Under the pieces are notes generated by a model. The model was not told where the DNA came from. It saw nothing but the letters and a program-made list of their open reading frames with translations, and searched no databases. The translations under genes were made by a program, and so were the position numbers. 64,000 bases of DNA, taken from NCBI RefSeq assembly GCF_003858645.1, contig NZ_RQJP01000006.1, positions 496,001-560,000 of the forward strand. Reading direction: 5' to 3'. Positions 8,765 through 15,649 of the stretch are shown here, one piece after another. Position 1 is the first letter of the stretch. Every line of letters starts with the position of its first letter. Origin of the DNA: Larkinella knui. GTDB taxonomy: Bacteria > Bacteroidota > Bacteroidia > Cytophagales > Spirosomataceae.

Positions 8765-9592
8765 TTAAAACCGGATGGTCAGTCCCGGAAAAATCTGTTT
8801 GAAATTATTGGTAAAAATAATCTCCGGCTGAATCGTCATGCGCTCATGGATCACGCTGGAGATCAGCAGCTTCATGGTTGTACCGGTAAAAATATCGCCC
8901 TTGCGGTGAACCAGATACCCCACGCCTACTTTGAAATTGCTCGGGCCGAACGAGGTGGTTTCCGGCCGGGTGCCGATGCCCTCCCGCACATTTTCGCCAA
9001 AAGCAACGTAGGCAAACCCGTTGGCATTCATCGTGAAGCCTTTGTCGGCTTTTTCGAAGAAGTAATACGGGGTGTAGCCCAGCCAGAGCCGACGCTCGAC
9101 GTTATTGTTCATCTTGTTGCGAAAACCAAACCGGATACTGGCGTCCACCGTCGGTGCAATCGTATTTCGAACCAGACCCGCACCAAACTCAAAAGCCAGT
9201 TGCGCGGCTACTTTATAGGTTCGGTTGGTGGCGACAAATTCCGTCAACGGCATGGGATAGTTAAAATTAATTCGCCGTAATGAATCGAGGTTGTTGACCC
9301 GAAAAAAAACCAGGTTCCCCTGCAAACCGCGCTCCCAGTTGTAGGCCAGAGGGTTACGGCCACTGGTCAGGTAATCCCGGCGATTGCTCTCCCGAACATA
9401 CGCATACAGCTTTTGCCTTTCGGTCTCGGTCAGGCTGCTCAAATTAGGTCCGATGGCGTACACTTTGGGACCGACTTTCAGTTCTTTGAAGTCGCGAATC
9501 AAAACCGTATCGGAGCGGATAGCCGGCGTTTGGGCGTAGAGTTGCGTGCAAAGACCAAAGGCCAATGCCAAAAGGAAATGTCTGGTTTTCAT
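8765..9592 (-). CDS. Predicted outer-membrane beta-barrel protein in a sigma-factor operon
   Basis: A 275-residue protein with a signal peptide (ending LCTQLYAQ). The second half has alternating strands, many glycines and aromatics, and a C-terminal ..FPGLTIRF ending in Phe, as in outer-membrane barrels. I do not recognise a named family. It begins 8 bases after the anti-sigma-like gene at 9601-10320 and follows an ECF sigma gene, so it is likely the third gene of that operon and possibly its envelope effector or sensor. Function is not assigned. Confidence 0.65.
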   Translation of the reverse strand: MKTRHFLLALAFGLCTQLYAQTPAIRSDTVLIRDFKELKVGPKVYAIGPNLSSLTETERQKLYAYVRESNRRDYLTSGRNPLAYNWERGLQGNLVFFRVNNLDSLRRINFNYPMPLTEFVATNRTYKVAAQLAFEFGAGLVRNTIAPTVDASIRFGFRNKMNNNVERRLWLGYTPYYFFEKADKGFTMNANGFAYVAFGENVREGIGTRPETTSFGPSNFKVGVGYLVHRKGDIFTGTTMKLLISSVIHERMTIQPEIIFTNNFKQIFPGLTIRF

Positions 9593-9600
9593 AGCAGTGG

Positions 9601-10320
9601 TTATAAGGAAATCTGAAGTTGAACAGGGGCTTTTTCGTATGAATAAACGGGTCGTGTTGATAAGGACGCTGGTCTGATCAGATTGGGAACCAGGGCAATG
9701 GGTAACCGGAAGCGTTTTTTTCGGGGCAGGATTCCGTCTTCCGCCGGTTCCGTCATGGTTTTATCTGTTTCGACGGTTTTAATAACCCGACTAATCGGGG
9801 CAAATTCGGTGACCGGTATCGAACGTAGCGGCAACTCGTTTACCGATCCGACAAGCCGATCCGCTTTTTGATTTTCTGGAATCGGATTCGTTTCCACTGC
9901 CTCCGCAAAAACCGGCTTTTGTGCATCAGAACGCCGGTTTTTCTCACGAGCGTACTGATGATACGGTTTTTTAATCAGCGGTTTGAGCACTTTCGGTACT
10001 TGACGGGTCATTACGTTGGCTTCTTCTTCCTTCCTTGCGTTAGTTTTCACCGAAATCGGTGCCGGCAATTTTCGGCCAAAAGCCGTTTTCGGATGCGGAT
10101 CTGCCTGATTGGTAGTCCGGAAAACCAGCCAGCCAATCCCGATTACCAGGAAAAAACCGGCGGCCATTTGCCACCAGATCCCGATACCCCGAAGACGTTT
10201 CCGGTGCTCCAGCGCCTGGTCGAGCCGTTCCCAGGTTGGCGTTTTGTCCCAGGGCAGATCGGTGTCGGAAAGCCGTTGCAGACCGTCGCGGTATAGCTCA
10301 TCAAGTTCGTTTTCACTCAT
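9601..10320 (-). CDS. Single-span membrane protein, probable anti-sigma factor
   Basis: A 239-residue protein. The N-terminal ~45 residues are acidic and helical (SENELDELYRDGLQRLSD) and would face the cytoplasm. One membrane segment lies at about residues 47-67 (WWQMAAGFFLVIGIGWLVF), and a long basic, proline-containing periplasmic region follows. The start overlaps the sigma gene stop by 4 bases (ATGA), implying translational coupling. This arrangement is that of a membrane anti-sigma factor holding its ECF partner. The role is inferred from context; no anti-sigma zinc motif is visible. Confidence 0.75.
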   Translation of the reverse strand: MSENELDELYRDGLQRLSDTDLPWDKTPTWERLDQALEHRKRLRGIGIWWQMAAGFFLVIGIGWLVFRTTNQADPHPKTAFGRKLPAPISVKTNARKEEEANVMTRQVPKVLKPLIKKPYHQYAREKNRRSDAQKPVFAEAVETNPIPENQKADRLVGSVNELPLRSIPVTEFAPISRVIKTVETDKTMTEPAEDGILPRKKRFRLPIALVPNLIRPASLSTRPVYSYEKAPVQLQISL

Positions 10321-10859
10321 GGTTTTGCCCCGTTTTCACTTTTTTTTAACAATTCCTGCAACGCTTTGCGGGCTTTGTGCAACTGTGATTTGGATGTGCT
10401 TTCGCTAATGCCCAGCATGGTTCCAATTTCCTGATGCGAATACCCTTCGATAACGTACAGATTAAAAACCGTCCGGTAGCCATCGGGTAATTCGAACAAC
10501 CGCTCGAGCAATTCCCGGGCCGACAGCTCATCGTCGGCCTGACCCGGATGGCTGATTTCCAGCGACTCCGGATCGAGCGTCATCCAGAACAGTTTTCGCT
10601 GCCGCAAATGCATCAGCGACTGGTTGATAAAAATCCGTTTCAGCCAGGCTTCGAAGGCGCGTTCGTTCTGAAACGTCAGCTTCCCGATACCGTTAAAGAC
10701 ATTCATAAATGCTTCCATCACCACATCCTCCGCTTCGGCCGGGTCGCGCAGATACCGGACACACAACCGGTACATTCCGGAGGCATACCGCTCATATAAA
10801 GCCTTCTGACCCTGTCGGTTTTCGTGTTGGCAGGCGTAAAAAATGGCTTCAAGCGTCAC
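10317..10859 (-). CDS. ECF-type RNA polymerase sigma factor
   Basis: A 180-residue sigma-70 family factor of the extracytoplasmic-function group. Region 2 is visible (RYLRDPAEAEDVVMEAFMNV), as is region 4 with its helix-turn-helix (LPDGYRTVFNLYVIEGYSHQ, then EIGTMLGISESTSKSQLHKA). It is the first gene of a three-gene operon with an anti-sigma-like membrane protein and a barrel protein. It is transcribed away from a second ECF sigma gene 168 bases distant. The target regulon is unknown. Confidence 0.95.
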   Translation of the reverse strand: MTLEAIFYACQHENRQGQKALYERYASGMYRLCVRYLRDPAEAEDVVMEAFMNVFNGIGKLTFQNERAFEAWLKRIFINQSLMHLRQRKLFWMTLDPESLEISHPGQADDELSARELLERLFELPDGYRTVFNLYVIEGYSHQEIGTMLGISESTSKSQLHKARKALQELLKKSENGAKP

Positions 10860-11027
10860 GGGTTTCGGTATGTGATTTGTGGATAGAATGCGGTATGGAT
10901 TGGTCAGGTTGCCTGCCTATTAAAAACTTTTTACTTCATATGAAATTTTTCAGAACGGCGTGGGGCCCTTTTTAGTACAAGTCACAGAAAAAAAATAATA
11001 CTTTGTGCAACGTTGACGTAACGCGCC

Positions 11028-11645
11028 GTGTCATTGAGAAGAAAATCAGCCGCATCCGATTCCTCAGGCCGCTTGGAAACAAAGTTGTATATAGACCGAC
11101 ATGTCGAACTCGTAGAAAGGTGTAAACAAGGTGAAAGACGTGCTCAATACGAATTGTATAAGCAGTATTCAAAAGCCATGTTTAACGTCTGTATGCGTAT
11201 CCTTAACCACGTAGCCGAGGCTGAGGATGTGTTGCAGGAAGCCTTTCTGGATGCGTTCAGTAACCTCCATTCGTTCCGGAATCAATCAACGTTTGGAGCG
11301 TGGCTGAAACAGATCGTCGTCAATCGGGCTATTAATCACCTGCGGAGTCGGAAAAGCCGCGCCGGTCTGCAATGGGTCGATCTCGACTCGCAGCGTCTGG
11401 GGGAAGATGATGGTCTGGATGTGGCCGACACCGAACCATTCGACGAAGAAGGTGTTCAACTGGAAGTAGACCGGGTGCGCCGGGTCATGCAGGATTTGCC
11501 GGAAGGGTATCGGGTGGTTTTATCGCTGTATTTGTTCGAAGGCTATGATCATGAGGAAATCGGAGCCGTGTTGGGCATTAGCGAAACCACGTCCCGAACG
11601 CAGTACATGCGGGCCAAGAAGCGGCTTTTGGAAATGTTGAAATAA
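11028..11645 (+). CDS. ECF-type RNA polymerase sigma factor (second, divergent)
   Basis: A 205-residue ECF sigma factor. Region 2 (AEAEDVLQEAFLDAFSNLHS) and region 4 (LPEGYRVVLSLYLFEGYDHE, then EIGAVLGISETTSRTQYMRA) are intact. A GTG at 11028 is the earliest start and a TTG at 11034 is an alternative; no ATG precedes the conserved part. An acidic linker (LGEDDGLDVADTEPFDEEG) separates the two domains. It heads an operon with a membrane protein and a DUF4097-type protein, the usual anti-sigma/effector arrangement. It is not a recent duplicate of the neighbouring sigma gene: similarity is limited to family motifs. Confidence 0.94.
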   Translation: MSLRRKSAASDSSGRLETKLYIDRHVELVERCKQGERRAQYELYKQYSKAMFNVCMRILNHVAEAEDVLQEAFLDAFSNLHSFRNQSTFGAWLKQIVVNRAINHLRSRKSRAGLQWVDLDSQRLGEDDGLDVADTEPFDEEGVQLEVDRVRRVMQDLPEGYRVVLSLYLFEGYDHEEIGAVLGISETTSRTQYMRAKKRLLEMLK

Positions 11646-11656
11646 AAGCTGGATGA

Positions 11657-11733
11657 TGGAAAGAGAAAATGATTGAATAAGAACCTAATTGAGACTATTC
11701 ACTCTTTCACTCTTTCACTCATTCACTCATTGA
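11657..11733. repeat. Short tandem repeat and imperfect palindrome (family E)
   Basis: Bases 11697-11733 hold five near-copies of an 8-base unit (TTCACTCT or TTCACTCA). The sequence from 11657 (GGAAAGAGAAAATGATTGAA) is roughly its reverse complement, so the whole can fold. It lies between the sigma gene and the next gene of the same operon, right before the start codon, where it could affect translation. Confidence 0.6.
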
Positions 11734-11736
11734 GTT

Positions 11737-12318
11737 ATGATGAAAGACAAGTTAGAACGATTTGTCCGGGACAACCGGGAAGATTTCGATGTATTTGAGC
11801 CCAGAGCGGATTTGTGGAAAGATTTGGAGAAAGGACTCGGGCACAAAGAACGTCCGTTGTGGCAACGTCCGCTATGGCAGGGATTTACCCTGAACACCTC
11901 CCGCCGGATGGTGTGGCAGATTGCCGCGTCCATCGCACTGATTGTGGGGCTGGGCGGTTTCTGGTATTTCAATCATCAATACGGGGTTACGGAGCAACCC
12001 GATATGGTGGCTTTTAGTCCAACCTACGCCCGAACCGTACAGCAATACAGCCGTTTGATTGAAGACAAACGGGGCGAATTGAAAACCGTCGCAGAAAACA
12101 ACCCGGCTCTCTACCAGCAATTTGCGGCTGATTTTGAGCGGCTGGAAAAAACCTACCAGGGTTTAAAACAGGAATTGCCGAAAACCCCCAACCAGGAAAT
12201 GATGATTCAGGCTATGGTTCAAAACCTGAAAATGCAGATCGATTTGCTCAATCAGCAATTGATGATCATCCAACGTATTAAGCAACAAAACAATGAAACG
12301 AATAAGCTTCCTGTTTAA
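11737..12318 (+). CDS. Single-span membrane protein, probable anti-sigma partner
   Basis: A 193-residue protein. The cytoplasmic N-terminal ~65 residues are charged (DKLERFVRDNREDFDVFEPR), followed by one membrane span at about 67-83 (IAASIALIVGLGGFWYF) and a periplasmic helical, probably coiled-coil region rich in Gln and Leu. Two adjacent ATG codons start the frame. It follows an ECF sigma gene and overlaps the DUF4097-type gene by 26 bases. The arrangement suggests it tethers or senses for the sigma factor; this is inference, because no family motif is decisive. Confidence 0.7.
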   Translation: MMKDKLERFVRDNREDFDVFEPRADLWKDLEKGLGHKERPLWQRPLWQGFTLNTSRRMVWQIAASIALIVGLGGFWYFNHQYGVTEQPDMVAFSPTYARTVQQYSRLIEDKRGELKTVAENNPALYQQFAADFERLEKTYQGLKQELPKTPNQEMMIQAMVQNLKMQIDLLNQQLMIIQRIKQQNNETNKLPV

Positions 12319-13354
12319 TCTTCTGTTCGTCGGTTTCCTGTCGGTCGGCCTGGTTATCGCCGACAACGACATTCTGGGCGAACGAAAAAAGACGATTGTG
12401 AAGGTCTACGACGTGACGTCCAAAGACCATTTAATGATTGAAAATCAGTTTGGTAACGTTAATATTGAGGTGTGGAACCGCGATGAAATCCGGGTTGATA
12501 TTACGATCAAAGCGAGTTCCAGCTCCGAAGATCGGGTACAGAAATACCTGGATGCGGTAGAAATCAGCGAAAAACGCAGTGGCGACCAGATTAGTCTAAA
12601 AACCATTATCGATAAAAGCGGCTTTGGCGGAAACTGGATTATGACCCGGAATAAAGACGGTGAGAAGAATTTCGTCCAGATCGATTATCAGGTTTCTATG
12701 CCGAAAACCAATGCCTTGTATGTCAAAAATTCCTTCGGCAACACCACCATTCCGACCTTTAGCGCGCCCTTAACCATCAACCAGCAACACGGAAATTTTT
12801 CGACCACCGAATTGAATGGCAACCAGGTCGATGTGGACGTCCGCTTCGGAAAAGCCGATATTCAGGAAATGGGAAACGGTAAACTGAACATTCAATATTC
12901 AAAACTTCAGCTGGAAAAAGCGAACAACATCAGTCTGAATAATCAGTTTGGCGGGCTCTGGATTGGCGAAGTAAGTCGGCTGGACGGCAAAATCGGGTAC
13001 TCGGGTGCCAAAATTGGTACTATTAAGCAATCGTGTAACCTCAAACTGGATTTTTCGGGCGGTTTCAAGATTGACCAATTGAACAAATCCGTCGATAACA
13101 TTGATATTCAGGCCAGTTATTCATCGGTTGTTTTGCCAATGGCTAACACCAACGATTACAATTTCGATGTAACGGTCAGCTACGGCGGTTTCAAATACCC
13201 GAACGATGGCCGGATTATGATGACCGCCCAACCCGGCGACGACGACAAAGACCGGAGCCCTAAACTGACGAAACAGTATAGCGGGAAAGTGGGAAAAGGC
13301 ACTGCCACCAAAGTGCGAATTGTTTCGACATTTGGCGAGGTGAAATTTCAATAA
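12293..13354 (+). CDS. DUF4097-type exported beta-helix-like protein
   Basis: A 353-residue protein with an N-terminal hydrophobic export signal (FLFNLLFVGFLSVGLVIA). The mature part has repeated short strands of the type IENQFGNVNIEVWNRDEI, VKNSFGNTTI and LNNQFGGLWIGEV, the pattern of DUF4097/adhesin-like right-handed beta-helices. It overlaps the upstream membrane-protein gene by 26 bases in another frame, so the three genes form a coupled operon. It is probably periplasmic or surface exposed and under control of the local sigma factor. Its stop codon abuts the stop of the convergent cupin gene with no base between. Confidence 0.75.
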   Translation: MKRISFLFNLLFVGFLSVGLVIADNDILGERKKTIVKVYDVTSKDHLMIENQFGNVNIEVWNRDEIRVDITIKASSSSEDRVQKYLDAVEISEKRSGDQISLKTIIDKSGFGGNWIMTRNKDGEKNFVQIDYQVSMPKTNALYVKNSFGNTTIPTFSAPLTINQQHGNFSTTELNGNQVDVDVRFGKADIQEMGNGKLNIQYSKLQLEKANNISLNNQFGGLWIGEVSRLDGKIGYSGAKIGTIKQSCNLKLDFSGGFKIDQLNKSVDNIDIQASYSSVVLPMANTNDYNFDVTVSYGGFKYPNDGRIMMTAQPGDDDKDRSPKLTKQYSGKVGKGTATKVRIVSTFGEVKFQ

Positions 13355-13858
13355 TTAATGAGTGAGCAGCTCGATCACATCCCGGTGGTGCGGATGGGCG
13401 TTTACTAAATCCGAACAGTTTGCCAATTCAAAATCGGCAAAATCAAATCCCGGTGCCACCGTGCAACCCACCAGCGAATAAGCGGTTTCCGGCGCGGGTT
13501 TAGACCCAAACCAGCACCCGGCCGGCACAACCGCCTGAAACACTTCGCCCTGCGCCGGATTATTCCCCAACCGAATGATGTCGAGTTCGCCCGACGGATG
13601 AATGACGTAAACATTCAGGGGACCACCGGCGTAAAAGTGCCACATCTCGTCGGCCTGAATGCGGTGTAGCGCCGAAAAATGGTGGTTTTCCAGCAAAAAG
13701 AAAATACCGGTGCTGAAACTGCGCTCGCCCGAAAACCGCGCGGGCAGTGCCGCATGCGGTATTTTTTCGGCCGATCGGTACGTTTCGGCAAAATAACCGC
13801 CTTCGGGGTGCGCCTGCATGTGGTAGGTATCGATCCAGTATTGAGCGGGAAGGTTCAT
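13355..13858 (-). CDS. Cupin family protein (DUF985 / cupin_5 type)
   Basis: A 167-residue single-domain cupin. The family signature is visible: HPEGGYFAETYRS near the N-terminus, FFLLENHHFSALHRIQADEM in the middle, and PAGCWFGSK and SLVGCTVAPGFDFADFEL toward the end. Members are small metal- or sugar-binding beta-barrels of uncertain activity. It follows the cupin/anti-sigma-like gene by 9 bases on the same strand, so the two are probably one transcript. Its stop abuts the stop of the convergent DUF4097 gene. Confidence 0.88.
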   Translation of the reverse strand: MNLPAQYWIDTYHMQAHPEGGYFAETYRSAEKIPHAALPARFSGERSFSTGIFFLLENHHFSALHRIQADEMWHFYAGGPLNVYVIHPSGELDIIRLGNNPAQGEVFQAVVPAGCWFGSKPAPETAYSLVGCTVAPGFDFADFELANCSDLVNAHPHHRDVIELLTH

Positions 13859-13867
13859 AAAAATCGC

Positions 13868-14473
13868 TTAAGCCGTTAACTTCACCCGCTGCACAATCGC
13901 TTTCACCGGCTCCGGCGACAACACCCGAACCGTGTGTTCCACATCCAGCGGAATATCGACGTAATCGCCCGCCGAAAGCCGGATGGTTTCGCCACCAATC
14001 CGGCATTCGCATTCACCTTCCAGAATCAAAAAGCTTTCGCGTTCATCGTGGTGATCTTCGGGTTTTACGTCTTCTTTCACCCAAATCATAAATTGCGAAA
14101 TACCGTCGTTTTCCCGCAGCGGATGAACATATAAATTCCGAAACTCGCGGGTCGGCTGAATTGACGCAACGGTACGCTGCCACTGCTCACTGTCGGAATA
14201 GGCGGTAATACGCGGCAGATCCGCTAAATCGAAAGCCGGTGGCTCGCCAAGCTGGTTTAATGTATCGAGAATGCGGTTTTTTAGGTTTTGTGTTGGAACA
14301 GGTTTTTTATTTCTACTCCCTTTTAATGTCTTGAACTTTCGATCAATAGCCTGTTGGACAGCGGGATATAAAACTGCCATACGCTCTACCTCCTGAATTT
14401 CTTCGGGACGCAGCAGACCAAGACAATATTCATTCAGTATTCCGGAGTTAATAAATTCCTGTACCTTACTCAT
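13868..14473 (-). CDS. Cupin-domain protein with anti-sigma-like N-terminus (ChrR-like)
   Basis: A 201-residue protein in two parts. Residues about 1-45 (SGILNEYCLGLLRPEEIQEV, then ERMAVLYPAVQQAI) resemble the N-terminal helical region of membrane anti-sigma factors. Residues about 110-195 form a cupin (DDHHDERESFLILEGECECR-type HH....E motif and LSAGDYVDIPLDVEHTV). This layout is that of ChrR-like anti-sigma factors, where a cupin senses oxidants or metals. No membrane span is present. No sigma gene is directly adjacent on its strand; the nearest start is about 3 kb away. Function is inferred. Confidence 0.7.
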   Translation of the reverse strand: MSKVQEFINSGILNEYCLGLLRPEEIQEVERMAVLYPAVQQAIDRKFKTLKGSRNKKPVPTQNLKNRILDTLNQLGEPPAFDLADLPRITAYSDSEQWQRTVASIQPTREFRNLYVHPLRENDGISQFMIWVKEDVKPEDHHDERESFLILEGECECRIGGETIRLSAGDYVDIPLDVEHTVRVLSPEPVKAIVQRVKLTA

Positions 14474-14581
14474 TCCTTAAAAATAAATGCCGCTTATTTC
14501 AGCCTTATCCCGGCTAAATCCGGTTTTAACTAAGAACGAATATACGTCGAAAATTATTAAGAATAAACCGGATCAACCCGC

Positions 14582-15640
14582 ATGCGACTAACCGTTACGC
14601 CCGAAAACCTGCTCGAATGGATTGCTCTCAAAATCAATATGGTACCGTTGCCGCTCCTGCACGCCCAAATTTTCCCGATCGTTGGTAAAGCCGTGCTCGA
14701 AGCCGCCGACAAAGGGGTTTTTGAAGCGGTTCACAAAGGAAAACAAACGGTGGATGAGATTGCGGCCGAGTGCAGACTACACCCAAAAGCGTTGCGGGAG
14801 CTGATGGGTTTACTGCTGGTTCTGGGCTATTTCAAACAGCGCGATGGTCGGTATACGTTAACCCGCATTAGCCAGCGATGGGTGCTGAAAGATCATGATG
14901 AGTCGGTTTTTGGCATGATGCTGTTCAATAATCGGGTGGTTTGGCCCTGGTTTGAACAACTGGGAAATTACCTGCAAACCGGCGAGGGCATTCAGTATCA
15001 CGACCACCTGACCACCGATCAATGGGCCTATTATCAGCAGGCGATGCTGGCGGCAACCGGCACCGAAGCAAAGGAGTTTGGCCGGAAAGCGCCAATTCCC
15101 AAAAACGCCACACGCATGCTCGACATCGGCGGCTCACACGGGCAACATTCGGTGGCCTTGTGCAAGAAATTGCCTGACCTTCAGGCCATTATTCTTGATT
15201 TGCCGCCGGCCATCGAGCAGGCGGCTCCGCTGCTGGCGCGGGCAGGCATGGGCGACCGCGTCCGACACCAGGCAGGAAATGCGCTGACGGATGATTTTGG
15301 CGAGTCGCAATACGACATTGTGCTGCTCTCCAGTCTGGCGCACCATTTCTCGAACGAACAAAACCGCGAAGTGGCCCGGAAAGTAGCCCGGGCGCTGAAA
15401 CCCGGTGGCGTCTACATCATCAACGAATTCATCCGGCCCGAAACGGATGGAAAATCGGACGGCGTCGGAACAAATCTGGTCGGCAACAGCATGGATTTGT
15501 TCTATGGCTTAACCAGCACCGCCGGGAATTATGCCATCAGCGAGATTCAGTCCTGGCAAACGGACGCGGGCCTGAAGCTGTCGAAAGTGAAATCGTATCT
15601 TTCCATTCCGGGTCGGGCGATGGTGGTGGCTAAAAAGTAA
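14582..15640 (+). CDS. SAM-dependent methyltransferase, O-methyltransferase type
   Basis: A 352-residue class-I methyltransferase. Residues about 15-100 form a winged-helix dimerisation domain as in plant- and antibiotic-type O-methyltransferases. The SAM site is MLDIGGSHGQHS (179-190), followed by LQAIILDLPPAIEQA and ARALKPGGVYIINEF. The substrate is unknown and neighbours give no pathway clue: cupins on one side, an AsmA-like protein on the other. It ends 9 bases before the convergent AsmA-like gene. Confidence 0.85.
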   Translation: MRLTVTPENLLEWIALKINMVPLPLLHAQIFPIVGKAVLEAADKGVFEAVHKGKQTVDEIAAECRLHPKALRELMGLLLVLGYFKQRDGRYTLTRISQRWVLKDHDESVFGMMLFNNRVVWPWFEQLGNYLQTGEGIQYHDHLTTDQWAYYQQAMLAATGTEAKEFGRKAPIPKNATRMLDIGGSHGQHSVALCKKLPDLQAIILDLPPAIEQAAPLLARAGMGDRVRHQAGNALTDDFGESQYDIVLLSSLAHHFSNEQNREVARKVARALKPGGVYIINEFIRPETDGKSDGVGTNLVGNSMDLFYGLTSTAGNYAISEIQSWQTDAGLKLSKVKSYLSIPGRAMVVAKK

Positions 15641-15649
15641 TTCCGGCTT

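Noticed and set aside
10317-11645. The two neighbouring ECF sigma genes as a recent tandem duplication
   Set aside because: They lie head to head and their proteins agree only at family motifs, so separate origin or old divergence is more likely.
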